Positions 11,020-22,008 of a stretch of 64,000 nt of DNA are shown piece by piece. Within the stretch, counting starts at the first letter, position 1. Every line of letters starts with the position of its first letter. The notes under the pieces were generated by a model. The model was given only the letters and a program-made list of their open reading frames with translations, was not told the origin of the DNA and made no database searches. Source of the DNA: Isoetes taiwanensis (lineage: Eukaryota > Streptophyta > Lycopodiopsida > Isoetales > Isoetaceae); assembly GCA_021234155.1 (NCBI GenBank), contig JAJEKV010000017.1, positions 7,105,253-7,169,252 on the forward strand, written 5' to 3'. The position numbers were made by a program, and so were the translations under genes.

Positions 11020-12381
11020 GTCCGCATCTGAATATGCATGCAGTTCTAACTTATCTCCATCATCAGATTTGTATGTTAAACCCTGCTCTTGAGTGCCTTT
11101 TAAATATCTTAGGACTCGCTTGGCAGCTGCCCAATGTGCTTTGCCTGGACTGTTGCAGAATCTACTCAGCAGGTTTACACTAAAGGCAATATCAGGCCTC
11201 GTGTTATTTGATATATACAGCAAACATCCGATTAATTCTCTATAAGGTCTTTCCTCCATTTCTAGCTTTTCCTCTAGAGTAGTAGGGCATTGTTCTAGTG
11301 AGAGCTTCTGTCCTGGTACCATTGGAGTACTTACACTGTTTGCGTTTTCCATGTTGAACCTTTTCAAGATGTTACTGATATTTCTGCTTTGTGACAGCCT
11401 TAACACTTTATTATCTCTATCTCTGAAGACCTCCATTCCCAAGAATTGTTTCAGTGCCCCCAAATCTGTCATCTTAAACCTCTGTTTCAAGATTCTCTTG
11501 CACAATTCCAGAACTTTGCCATTATTTGCTACTAGTACACAATCATCTACATACAAAGCAAGAACACAAAATCCATTGTCAGGTTTCAATATGTATAAGT
11601 TCCCGTCCTGACACAGCTTTGTAAATCCCTGTTCTATAAGGAATTTATTTATACAGAGAAACCACTGTCTAGGCGATTGCCTCAGGCCATATACAGCACG
11701 CTTTAGTTTCCATACTTGATCTTTGTTTTTCTGAAACCCAGGAGGTGGATGCATGTAGATGTCTTCATCAAGCTCAGCATTTAAGAACGCTATTTTAACA
11801 TCCATGTGATGGATTTCGAAGTTCAGAGCATTTGCAATAGCTAGAAGTGTTCTCACACTCGTGAGTTTTACCAGCGGAGAGAAAGTCTCATAAAAATCCT
11901 TGCCCTTTTTCTAAGAATAGCCTTTAGCTACTAATCTGGCCTTGTACCTTTTTGAGCCATCTGTTTCCTGTTTGATTTTGAATATCCATTTATTACCAAC
12001 GATATTTTTATCTTCTGGCCTTTTTACAATTTCGAACGTGCCTGTGTCTATAAATGATTGTAACTCATCCTCCGTTGCTTTTTTCCAGTTATTGGCTTCT
12101 GTACTATTTATGGCTTCTCCAAAATTGGATGGCATGTCTGGTTCCAAAATTGTCATGATCGATAGTGCCCTTTTTGTTCTCAGACTTTTGCCTGTCAAAT
12201 TTCTACCATATATGTTAGGATCAAGTCTAATCATTTCTTGCAGCTTCTCTATTTCTCCTTTTCTTTTCCTTGTATGTGTATGTTCTTGTGCAGTAGATTG
12301 TGATGATTCTCCTTGAATCTCCTGCGATAGATCTTCAAGTCTTTCCTCCTGTTGTTCAACTTCTGCAGTATCTACATCCAA
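11017..12381 (-). pseudogene. Copia reverse transcriptase (one internal stop)
   Basis: Two open segments (12381-11911 and 11856-11017) join across a TAG at 11913-11911. That stop follows KARLVAKGYS, where a glutamine codon is expected (CAG to TAG). The first segment has WKKATEDELQSF and the conserved NKWIFKIK. The second has the catalytic YVDD in ALYVDDCVLVA, preceded by WKLKRAVYGLRQSPRQW. Both stops seen in pol are C:G to T:A changes, as expected from deamination of methylated cytosine in a silenced element. Confidence 0.92.
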
Positions 12382-12441
12382 ATCTGATTTATCATCTGTT
12401 ATTTCATTATCTCCATCAGCTATATCTTTTCCTTCATTCTC

Positions 12442-13504
12442 CTAGTTATCTTCCTCATCTGATTCATCAATCTCCATGATATCCGTTTTGTTATTCATGA
12501 ATGGTGTTTTGGAAGAAACCTCTTCTTGTTTAAATCTGTGTTTATAAAGAGTGAGCTCATCAAATTTAACATCCCTGCTTATAATTATTCTGTGAGAACC
12601 AGGTACATACATTCTATAGGCCTTAGATTCCTCGTCATAACCAACCAGATATGCCAGTTCTGCCCGATCATCCAGCTTCTTACGTTTTTCTTTTGGTATA
12701 TGCACATATCCCAGGCATCCGTATACTTTTAACCTCTTATAATCTTGTAAGTCATATCTATCATACCACAGCTGATCTGGTACATTTCCATCAACATTAG
12801 CCGATGACAATTTATTTTGTATAAAGTATACAGTTTTTAAGGCCTCTTCCCAGAGTGAATTCGGCAAACCAGTATGCTTGAACATTGCTCTTACTACGTT
12901 CAGGACAGTCATGTTCTTTCTTTCGGGTTCTCCGTTCTGCTGGAGTGAATGCACACAAGTTAGTTGTCTTTTTATTCCCTTGCTTCGACATTATGCTTTG
13001 AAACGTTTTGATAGAAACTCCCCACCTCTATCTGTCCTTAAACATTTTAAGGTTTTCCCTGTTTGCCTTTCTACTTCACTCACATAAATTTTAAATGCTA
13101 TAGTCATCTATAAACGAAATGAAATATTTCTTGTCTGTCCTTCCCCTCACATTTAAGAGCCCACAGATATCTGCATGTATCAATTCTAACACACTGGTAG
13201 CTCTTTTTGCAGTTTTCGGAAATGGTAGTCTGGTGATTTTTCCAATTAAGCATCCTTTGCATAAGAAGTTGTTATACGCATCATCAGAACATTGTATTAA
13301 ACCTTTTCTTTTCATGAACTTAATGGTATTCAAATTCACATGTGCTAGTCTGTCATGCCAAAGCTTAGCATCAGAACATGAAACTGCATTTATATTGCCT
13401 GCATTTGTGCGTCCACTTGTGAACTGAAATAATTTTCCCACTCTTTTAGCAAAAAACTTAATTTTATTTCCCAAAAACACTTTACATCCAAATTTTTCAA
13501 ACAC
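12442..13504 (-). pseudogene. Copia integrase (split)
   Basis: The upstream segment 13504-13091 carries the GAG-pre-integrase zinc-binding pattern (WHDRLAHVN ... LCKGCLIGK) and the first two catalytic aspartates (HADICG and FIDDYS). The downstream segment 12954-12442 begins HSLQQNGEPERKN, which holds the catalytic glutamate, and continues to an IN C-terminal part with a GCLGYVHIP block. Stops and frame changes at 13090-12955 separate the halves. Confidence 0.9.
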
Positions 13505-13606
13505 AAGTTTGTAGCCAAGGTCTACAAGTCGGGTGACGGAATCAGATTCTTAACTAATGTTGGACGCATTAATACATTCTCTATATTCACTAAGTTTCCA
13601 TCAAGA

Positions 13607-14859
13607 TCATATAGCTGTAGCAGTCCATTCCCCTCCACTTCTTGCAAATCTCCATTTCCCATTTGAACATGAGTGGTTGAACTCCACTTCTTGCAAATCT
13701 CCATTTCCCATTTGAACATGAGTGGTTGAACTGCTAGTTTTGAGATTTCTGAGGATGTCCACAGATCCCACTACGGTTCTTTCTACTCCACTATCAACTA
13801 CAAACACGTCACAATCTGTTTCAGTTTTTGAGTCATAACTAGAAAGAATTGTGTCTTTGACTTTACCTCTTCCTCCGGATCCTTGTCCTGTTTCATATTC
13901 TTGGGCCAAATTTACTCCTGATTTTCTTCCATATACTCGTCCTCTAGAAGGTGTACTCCCTCGTCTACCTTTTCGTCTACCTTTTCCCCTACCTCGACCT
14001 TTTCCTTTGGGTGTTGGACATTCTGATGCCATATGTCCTCTCCCACCACAAGTAAAGCAATTAACGTCTCTATTTGCTAGTTTAGGACAATTCCACTTTA
14101 AATGCCCCATCTCGTGGCAATAATAGCAGGGTCCAATCTCTGTTTGACTCTTTTGGCTGCGTTGGCCAAGTCTAACTTGGGTAGAGCTACTCTTTGCCTT
14201 TCCTGCATACAAAACTTCTGCATCTTCTTCGTCATCATTGTTAACCTTCCGCTGCTCCAATTCTGTCCTGACCATTCTCTCTGCGTGGTCCTTATCTCTT
14301 GCTACGTTTCTGATTAGTATAGCCAAGTTTTCATACCTTGAGACTGCCCTTGCATTAGCATTTATTTGCATTTGTTCATTCATAACAACCCCTGCAGCTT
14401 CTAAATCTGCAAGATCATATCCATCTTTCCAAAAAACTCACCTATGTCTTGACCTTCTTCAAACTTCATTTGTCGCAGCTCCTTCTCCAGCACATCTAAT
14501 TGTGAAGATGACTTCACCTCAAACCTGTCAAGTAAATAATCCCACATTTGTTTCGGACTGAGCTTTCTTAATTTTAACAAAATACTAGGTCCAACTTTAC
14601 TAGTAATGATGCCCTTTGCACGAATGGATTTGGTGTCAATTGATTCAGAAACACCAGAAGTACCTTTACTAGATGAGCTTGTGTCTAGTTTTTCCCCTTC
14701 AATCTTCACTTTTGGAGTTTCTATCCCTGTGTTCACAAGTTCCCATAGACCTTCTTCCTGCAAAATATTTTGGATCTTCTCCTTCCAAATTTGGAAGCCA
14801 GATCCTCCTTTAAATACTTCAACTCCGTTGAGTAAGGAGGCTCCAAATCTAGTTGACAT
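13607..14859 (-). pseudogene. Copia gag and protease region
   Basis: Gag probably starts at the ATG at 14859, just inside the PBS (context MSTRFGASLLNG), because the longer frame start lies in the LTR. A UBN2-type gag domain (FQIWKEKIQNIL ... LDVLEKELRQMKF) is followed by a one-base frameshift near 14410. Two CCHC zinc knuckles follow (CYYCHEMGHLKWNC and CFTCGGRGHMASEC), then a basic GRGKGRRKGRR stretch and the protease active site VVDSG (Asp codon 13795-13793). A 49-bp duplication then breaks the frame. Confidence 0.92.
13635..13732. repeat. 49-bp tandem duplication in protease
   Basis: Bases 13635-13683 are repeated exactly at 13684-13732. Because 49 is not a multiple of three, the second unit is read in a different frame. 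The peptide HVQMGNGDLQEVE is followed by an out-of-frame reading of the same bases. This is a clear inactivating lesion and probably occurred after insertion. Confidence 0.9.
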
Positions 14860-14878
14860 AATGACTGAGATTGGATTC

Positions 14879-14890
14879 GCTCTAATACCA
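14879..14890 (-). promoter_or_regulatory. Primer binding site (initiator tRNA-Met type)
   Basis: On the minus strand the 12 bases two positions inside the 5' LTR read TGGTATTAGAGC. The usual plant copia PBS, complementary to the 3' end of initiator tRNA-Met, is TGGTATCAGAGC, so there is one mismatch (C to T). Confidence 0.88.
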
Positions 14891-14892
14891 CT

Positions 14893-15356
14893 TGTTAGGA
14901 GAAAGACTTTCAACAACATTATCTATGCACTGAGAAAGGTAAATTTCTAGCTTTGATATATTTCACAATTCTATAACTCATAGCAATACATAATGGTCAA
15001 TAGTTCTTATCAATGAAATCTTTATACCATCGAATTTTCAGCAGTGCTCTATAGCGGTCACGCTAGGCGCCCAAAATATTGCTGAGAACCCAAGCTTTTC
15101 CCAAGTAAGCCAAATCCGACTTGCAACAGATCACCTCCATATGATTCTCTACTGTCCGGCTTGCTCTTCTTTCTCTTTCTATTTATCTGGTTGATGTTTC
15201 CACCGAAAACTAAAACTTAGGATCTCGGGGCTTTCCTTATTTGTCACATTGCATTGTCTTCCCATTTCTTATTAATGCCATGTCTTCACAACCTTAGAAC
15301 TTCCATTTGATTTCTGCTTCAATACTATATTTGCCATGACCCTTTAGATTTTAACA
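14893..15356 (-). repeat. 5' LTR of the copia element
   Basis: This 464-bp LTR starts TGTTAGG and ends TTTTAACA in plus-strand reading. It is 14 bp longer than its partner because of an extra segment after ATATTTCACA. It lies next to the PBS, so it is the transcription-start LTR on the minus strand. Confidence 0.93.
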
Positions 15357-15444
15357 AATACCACAAGGACTCCTACATCTTATTCACCAAGCAATGGAAT
15401 GTTGATGGGCCCCTGCAACTAGTATCAACTGTTTCCATAGCATC

Positions 15445-15493
15445 CAGTCACATGTCCAGTTGGATGCTGCCTAGTGGCGTGACGTGAAAACTA

Positions 15494-15526
<33 letters not shown>
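15445..15526 (+). mobile_element. SINE 3' fragment with (TATC)n tail
   Basis: The block starting CACATGTCCAGTTGGATGCT is the reverse complement of the 3' part of the SINE at 5672-5935. It ends in a (CTAT)n run. The tRNA-like head is missing, so this is a 5'-truncated or recombined copy in the opposite orientation. Confidence 0.75.
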
Positions 15527-15529
<3 letters not shown>

Positions 15530-16797
15530 ATATTCCCATAACTAAGCAAGTTTGATGGCAAAAAGAAGAAACATCGCAAGTCTTCAAAGCCTCCGGGCAC
15601 AGCATAATCTCAAATAATCCAGCATAATCTCAAATAATCCAACGTCAACAACTATGTATAAAAATGGTCCCATTTACTAACTGGACAACGAGGCAATGTA
15701 TTGCATTTAATAAAGAATGGAGAGTCATCACAATTGCAGGACAAGTAGGAGATAAACTAAGCAAGGAACAAAGAGAAACAACAAATACAATATGGAATTC
15801 AGGCTCACAAGCCCAGAACTAGAAACTCCCAGTGCGGATGGAAATCAATCTTGAAATGTGCCTTATGTTGTATCTCCATGCAATTCTAGTGTAGAGCTAG
15901 TGTAGTGCTGCACCTAGTTATCGTAGAAAAAGGGACAAATTAGAAGACGTGATAAAACAAGGATTCATAACGGGATTCATAACATGGATTCATAACAAAC
16001 AAGAAGGGAACTACACAGCATTCTAGACGTTCTCAATCAAGGCAAATAGATAGAATTTAAATTGAGATTCATTGGCCAAGAACTGTTGGGAAGCATTCTT
16101 GATTTAGAACCTAGAGCAATACTACATGGCCCCAAAGGACTTTCTCAAACAATGAAAATGTAGTTAGAGCAAGGAAAACATAAGTAGGCCAGGCAAACCG
16201 TCAAATTGTGTTACAGTTGAAGGTCATATGAGTCCCAAAATACACATGAAATCAGTCATTCTATCCATTTCCTAGGTGCCGCCAGGTTCTTCACCAAGAT
16301 TCATATTATGATATTGTGCTTGAACAAGAATAAACTAGCATTGAGAGCCAACAACCTGATGCAGCCGTAAGCACATTCTACATTCTTGTTCTTGATGACG
16401 GGAAAACTTGAATCCGGCTTGAAATAACCTCGAAATGACCTAGACCTGTACAAAATGCCAGAAAAAGAAATGTCTTGCAACTACTTAAGAAATAAACCTG
16501 TTGGAGAACCAAAGTCTGGCGAAACTCTGCTACTGTCGCATGAAACTCATATTGCAAAACTTTAGAAAACTAAGGCCAAATGGAATGCCGCTATAGCCGA
16601 TGAAGAAAACTGACTGCAAACTTGTTGGTGCTTGGATCCATTCAAGCATACAAAACTTGAAACCCTAACTTAAGAGGAATCGGCCTGTAGACTCTGAAAT
16701 TCACAAGTTGCCGGAGTGACCCGGTGCTCAGCAGCACAGAAAATAAAACTGAAAAGGATATAGAAAACATATTAAAATGGGTGAAAATGGCTAGTAT
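15530..16797. other. No gene seen; one 20-bp duplication
   Basis: The 20 bases at 15601-15620 are repeated exactly at 15621-15640. Otherwise this is AT-rich sequence without coding signal, between the copia element and the TIR element. Confidence 0.5.
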
Positions 16798-16848
16798 ATA
16801 TAATAATACAAGAAATTTATCGCGGCGGCCAAGGCCGCCGCGAACATT

Positions 16849-18359
16849 TCTCTTCCCGGACTTACTTCTGTAAGGGCAGATTCGTATATCTTTGGAATGG
16901 TGCGAAAGATGTTCTCGAAATCTAAGACTTAATAATGAAGAATTTGTGTTAAAAACATGAATTTGAGGATTAGCAAACTTGATTCTGCATTGTTGCTTCA
17001 TGATTCGTGCCCATATGATAGATGAGGATTGAGGACATGGGTTTTGTTCGAGCATGGCATCCGCACCCGTAAATATCAGATGGGGTCATGCTTAAACCAT
17101 GGCCATCTCCGTAGTATATCTGCCTCGGTTGGGGTCATGTTTAATCCGTATATGCCCCTCATTATCGTGTTAAAACCATAGTTACACATATTACTTGTTA
17201 TGGAGAGGAAATTTCTGAGATTTAAGCTGGTTTAAACATGATCGTGAATGATATTTACCGCTCTAGTTCTAGACACGGCATACCAAAATTACCACCAAGA
17301 AAAATCATCCATCTCAAACTGCAGATGGTGGACTCAGAGAAATCGGCATAGGTAAAGGGTTTTAGGATACTCTCCATCGAAAACTATGGAGCTGTGGAGC
17401 ATCTAAGCAAAAAATTCTGTTGGGTAAACCTATGAATGCCGGTGAAGCCCGTGCAGCACGACCCAGCGGTGCAACCTAGAAAAATCGGCGCCAGCATGAT
17501 TTCTGTTTTTCTTGGATGCAAGATTTTTGCAAGCTATGGCGGTGAGAGATCCCTGGCTTTTTCTTCAGTCATTCCTCTGTTTTTGTTGAACCGTGTGTGC
17601 CACATTTCACTCAACAGATTTACTCGAAGTCAGAAAGGGCAGGGAAAGTTAAGGAATAGCACCGCAGATGTGCCACAGATGTCCTTAATCTGTAAAAATG
17701 GGAAAAAATTGCCAGAGTAAGATAACGAGTTCATGTTTGTCTAAAAAATCAAAGTTTTCCTGGAGTAAGATACCGAGTTTGTGTCTGTCTAAACGCTGCT
17801 CGTTGCGCCGCCGCCATGTTTCTTCCAGAAACCTTCAGGTGGCGTAGGCTTCTTTATACATAAAAGATGCTTCTTCTTTTCGTCAAATATAGTTGCTATG
17901 TCATCATTTTGTAAAGTGTAGATGCGAGACACGAATTGCACATCAATTAATTGTTGATGTTAAGAATCATTGTGGTTTAGTTTTGAGTTTACGTTAAATG
18001 TCTACTTCTAGGAAATCTACATAGGCTAAGATATATCTTTTACTAATCCCGGTAGCTTTGGAATGACTTATATTACATCGACCTTAGGTCATTAACACTT
18101 TCGTAGATGTACTTGTGAGAAGATCTTGTTGCATCATTGTGCAAGATTATCAATGTGGTAACAAATGGCCATTTATCTAGTTATGTGAATGGCAACCTTT
18201 AAAAGCTTATATAAGGTCCTCTAAACCACACCCACCATTTGGGCATTGCCTTCCCAAAAATAACTCTTTGGAATGAAAATGTCGTACATGCCAACTATAT
18301 AGACTTAACATTCCATGCATTCATCACACTTAGACATCACACTTAGACAGATTCTATTC
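16849..18359. other. Left interior of the TIR element; no gene recognised
   Basis: Open frames at 17055-16642 (minus) and 17436-17720 (plus) show no domain. The phrase GGGGTCATG followed by TTAA occurs twice near 17080-17150, possibly a small decayed repeat. Confidence 0.35.
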
Positions 18360-18713
18360 TAAGGTCGAATTTCCACTAACGGCAGGTTTGAAAATCAGGT
18401 TTGAAAATGACGTGATCTGGTAGCTTCCAGGCAGTAATAACGAAAAACTCGGAGTTGCCGGCATTTTCAACTTTGAAGCAGTGTATGCCGAATTCCTAGG
18501 AACACTAGCATCCTACCTGTTGAAATCGAGAATTTCCGATAGGAAAAAAAAATTGCAGGAAGTTTTCCGGTCAAAATATGTGGGTTTCTTTATATTTTTC
18601 CGGATGAAATCTAGATTTTCATAGGCTTCTTCCGCCTAACTTAAATTTTACAGGAAATATACTTGTTAGGTTTTTAGAGTTTGTCCCACACTGCTTTGAA
18701 GCCTTCCATTAAT

Positions 18714-18859
18714 GGCAACAATAAAAACAAAGCTATTTTTAGGTAAGTTCTTCCTATTGCCTTTGAATTTTTATTCTACCGGGCAAGGCAACAATAAAAA
18801 CAAAGCTATTTTTAGGTAAGATCTTCCTATTGCCTTTGAATTTTTATTCTACCGGGCAA
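18714..18859. repeat. 73-bp tandem repeat inside the MITE
   Basis: The unit starting GGCAACAATAAAAAC at 18714 recurs at 18787 with one or two differences. It ends in TCTACCGGGCAA, which then forms the left arm of the adjoining palindrome. Confidence 0.85.
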
Positions 18860-18885
18860 TATTGCCCGGTAGAATAAAAATTCAA
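18836..18885. repeat. Perfect 50-bp palindrome
   Basis: The 25 bases at 18836-18860 are the exact reverse complement of 18861-18885 with no spacer (centre CGGGCAATATTGCCCG). The right arm is an inverted copy of the end of the preceding tandem unit, so it arose by an inverted duplication. Confidence 0.92.
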
Positions 18886-19249
18886 TGGCAACAATAAAAA
18901 CAATGCCACCTATGCAGTTACCGCAGCTAATGGAAAGATGCAAGAACGGCAGAACTTGATGTGGAAATTTGTTGTTGGCTACTATTTTTAAGGAATACTC
19001 CCACTGCCGTTAGTGGAAATCCGGCCTAATAATAAAACACAACCATAAAAACTACCCAAAATCTCTCTTATTAGGTCAAAGTAACTCGGGACCATTTCAG
19101 AACACAGAAGGAAAGAGACTCTATCAATTAAGACCAAGATGTGGAGTGGTAAAAGAGACATTGATTTTTTTAATATATAGCTTCCAAGTTGTAGTGAATA
19201 TGTCATCCCATTTCAAGACAAAGACTAGATGCCCCAATCATCCTAAGGT

Positions 19250-19756
19250 TTAGAATGAAGCTATGGGCGCAGAAGATTGTCTTGGAGACATCATGAGCTT
19301 AAAATCTGTGAAATTTACCAAACCGTCCCCATCAGAATCCACCCTGCTTATCATGTGCTCACATTCTCTTACCTTGTGTTTGTGTTGTTGAACAAATCCT
19401 AAATTAGAGAGCACAGCATGAAGCTCTTGGGCACATATGAATCCATCATTATTGCGGTCGAAAATACGGAAAGCTTGATATAATTCCTGCTCTTCCTCCT
19501 CTTCATTGCTTGAACTTTTATACGAATCAATAAACTCCTCAAAATCAACTAAGCCATCCCCATTTTCATCCACAGATTTTAGCATAAGCTGAACTTCGTC
19601 TGCAGGGCTAGGAGAGTCTAACTTTGCCATGAGCTGCTGCAGCTCTTCAATGCTAATAAAACCATCTCCATCCAAATCAAGGACGTTGAAAAATTTTTGC
19701 ATCTCCTTTCTTTCTTCATCAAATGGAGCTTGCATTTCTTTTCCAATGGAAAGCAT
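19250..19756 (-). CDS. Calmodulin-like Ca2+-binding protein (CML), four EF-hands
   Basis: An uninterrupted 168-residue frame encodes a calcium sensor that would bind Ca2+ and regulate target proteins in cytosol or nucleus. Four EF-hand loops are visible: residues 27-38 (DLDGDGFISIEE), 63-74 (DENGDGLVDFEE), 100-111 (DRNNDGFICAQE) and 140-151 (DSDGDGLVNFTD). Loops 1-3 end in the usual Glu; loop 4 ends in Asp, which can weaken or alter binding. An acidic linker (residues 84-90) joins the two lobes. There is no N-terminal Met-Gly acylation signal. The start is the first ATG of the frame (Met8 is an alternative). Lack of introns is normal for plant CML genes. It lies inside the candidate TIR element, 220 bp from the nested MITE, and is the only clearly intact gene of the window. 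Confidence 0.9.
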   Translation of the reverse strand: MLSIGKEMQAPFDEERKEMQKFFNVLDLDGDGFISIEELQQLMAKLDSPSPADEVQLMLKSVDENGDGLVDFEEFIDSYKSSSNEEEEEQELYQAFRIFDRNNDGFICAQELHAVLSNLGFVQQHKHKVRECEHMISRVDSDGDGLVNFTDFKLMMSPRQSSAPIASF

Positions 19757-20657
19757 GATGTTTTTAGGGACCCTTTTGGGCTTAGAACTGAATCAAAATG
19801 CCAGTGATAGCGATGCTCTAGAAGAAAATCCACCTCTGGCGGAGTTTCTATTTGGGGTTCACTATGCTGTTATTTCTGGACCTCATTGAATTATATAACC
19901 CAAATTCTTAGAAACTGCATAGAAGGCGAAACCCACAAATTTCTGCACGCAATAGATGACTCGCAAGCAATAATTTGGCTAAGTTACCTATTAAGCAAAC
20001 TGCTTTTTGGACTCTAATGTAGTAAAAGATGTGAAAAGATAAAACAAAACGAACCTGCTGGAAGCTCCATCCGTATTGTACTCTGTTTTGTACTTTTGTT
20101 TGCAAGATCCGAGAAGCTTCAGGCCACAAATTATGGCCACACACCATCAAAAGATTTTAACCGATATTTTGAGGTGTCTGTTTTGGCGTATGACTCAGAA
20201 TTAAGAGGAGCATTTTTTTTAGCCGAGAAAAAAAATTCGGAAGATGGAATGCAGGTTCTTACCATGTTGAGCTTCCGCCGTTGTATCGAATCTGGCCCCA
20301 GCTGGAACCTATGTGTTAGGTTTAGACCCACCGACCGCGAACGATCTGCAAGCAAATGAAACGAAGAAATAAATTTACAAATTTGAATCGGCTTACCTTG
20401 AACAAATTGGAGCAGATTGGACTGGAACAGAGCGTGGATCTCGCTTCTTCTTGCACATAATCTGCTTCAAAATATAGAATATGATGCAAATCCAGAAGGA
20501 ATAGGACCGAGAACCATGTCTGCATTTGCTTATTTTTTATGACCTGTTTTAACACCTAAAAACTTTGGGCGCCTGTTCTGCATGCACGATTCTGGCAATC
20601 TGTCTAGCAAGAATCTAGGCAGCTTTGGCCCTACATTCTCTAAACATTGCTTATTGA
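19757..20657. other. Upstream region of the CML gene
   Basis: This interval would contain the promoter and 5' UTR of the minus-strand calmodulin-like gene. I see no TATA box that I can place with confidence. Short frames on both strands look like chance. Confidence 0.35.
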
Positions 20658-21086
20658 ATGAGTAATTTCAAGCACAGGGAAAAATCCGGCGCCAGCGAAA
20701 CAGGGAGACCCTCGAAGTGTGGACCTCTGCAGAGTTTCAGAACTATTGGATCTTGCTTCTTGCCGAGAAGTGCCATAGACAGATTAGCTGGAGCCGAAGC
20801 CCAAATAGATGTAGAAGTTTGTCTTGGAAGCGCCAGGCCACCGCTATGGAACTTGGATGTGGGCGACTATAACCAGATATGGCATGCTTTGAAGATTGAG
20901 AGGCCGTCTGTACCGGCAAACCTTTTTTTGGCGTCAAATCTGGACGAACAAAAAAACCGTTTCATCGTCGTGTTTGAAGACTCCAAAAACAAGCGAAAGT
21001 GGAGGAAAACTACATGCAGTCCGATTTCTGACAGTTCTTTCCTGGCAGTGGCAATATCTCCAGGTTACTTCTTGGGCCTGCCTTGA
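20658..21086 (+). CDS. Uncharacterised 142-codon open frame
   Basis: A plus-strand frame opens with MSNFKHREKSG and contains a basic KNKRKWRK stretch near its end. There is no family resemblance, no signal peptide and no membrane segment. It lies inside the candidate TIR element, 0.9 kb upstream of the divergently oriented CML gene. It could be an exon, a relic or chance; amino-acid composition is protein-like but that is weak evidence. Confidence 0.2.
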   Translation: MSNFKHREKSGASETGRPSKCGPLQSFRTIGSCFLPRSAIDRLAGAEAQIDVEVCLGSARPPLWNLDVGDYNQIWHALKIERPSVPANLFLASNLDEQKNRFIVVFEDSKNKRKWRKTTCSPISDSSFLAVAISPGYFLGLP

Positions 21087-21089
21087 TTT

Positions 21090-22008
21090 CCCAGTTTTAG
21101 TCCCAGTGTATCAATGAAAACGTTGGGTGCAGTTACATCTAATTCTGATGATGTTGGGATTTCTCCTTCCTGCTGGGGAAGCTTATCTTTTTTTTGCTAC
21201 ACTTATCTAGAACACGTTAAAACAGCTGCATATGCATCAAACAGCAAATAACTATTCATCCAGATTTTTAATTGCTGGGTTGCATATGATATGTTTATTC
21301 TACTTTGCAAGTTGCATGATATTAGCATGTGAAGGGAAGTTTAGGATTTTTCTCCTGGGACAATGGACAATCAAATAGACCCATGCGTTATTTAGTCTAG
21401 GACCTCCTACATGGAAGGCTGCCAAAAGTTTAGGACATTGTTTTGAATACGATTCGGTTGATGTAATTGCACTTGCTAATCTGGCTTCATGACTCTTACA
21501 GATTCCTATCTAATAAATACGCAATAATAAAATATATGCTTCAACATTGGAAGTCCATTTTCTTTGCAAAAGGAAAATGAGAAGTCCTTTCGTTTCAAAT
21601 GCCTAGCAAATTAACATCGTAGGAACGAGCGTTTTGCCCTCAGACATCTTACGTACTATCCTTGCTATTTAATCATTGCCATGGTATTGACAATTGTCTC
21701 TCCACAAGTTTGTAACCCCTTCTTAATTAGTCTAAGAATATTAATTTTTATCTCCCAATTTGCAACCATGGGATGAGCACAATAGAACTATAATAAATCT
21801 ATCTCCATTCCATGGTTTCACCACAATTTCTAGGTGCCTAGGAATAACTACACAAATGTGAGGTCAACTACATAACTACACAATTTCTAGGCAAAGAGAA
21901 ATGAGCGCGATGGTTTTCATTGCTTTCGATGGGCTTTATTCACTTGCAACAACTAACAAGACTCAGAATTTATTGCAAGTTCCAACTTCACAAGGTTTGG
22001 GCTAAAGT
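21090..22008. other. Right interior of the TIR element; no gene seen
   Basis: AT-rich sequence with no long frame and no recognisable domain up to the right inverted arm. Confidence 0.45.

Larger units (their letters stand above)
10080..15361 (-). mobile_element. Ty1/copia LTR retrotransposon with 5-bp TSD
   Basis: A complete element of 5,272 bp (10085-15356) is flanked by the direct repeat AATAC at 10080-10084 and 15357-15361. Both LTRs run TG...CA. On the minus strand the order is 5' LTR, PBS, gag, protease, integrase, reverse transcriptase, RNase H, polypurine tract, 3' LTR, which is the Copia gene order. The LTRs differ at about 8-9 positions plus one 14-bp indel over roughly 450 bp, so insertion is fairly recent. 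The coding region carries a frameshift in gag, a 49-bp tandem duplication in the protease region and several stops, so it is non-autonomous. Confidence 0.95.
18360..19029. mobile_element. PIF/Harbinger-type MITE with TAA TSD
   Basis: The 23-bp terminal inverted repeats at 18363-18385 and 19004-19026 match at 21 positions and begin GGTCG / GGCCG, with shared core ATTTCCACTAACGGCAG. They are flanked by TAA at 18360-18362 and 19027-19029. A three-base TAA duplication and a GG-starting TIR are the hallmarks of PIF/Harbinger (Tourist-like) elements. The 664-bp body has no transposase and contains a 73-bp tandem repeat and a perfect palindrome. It is nested in the larger TIR element. Confidence 0.8.
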
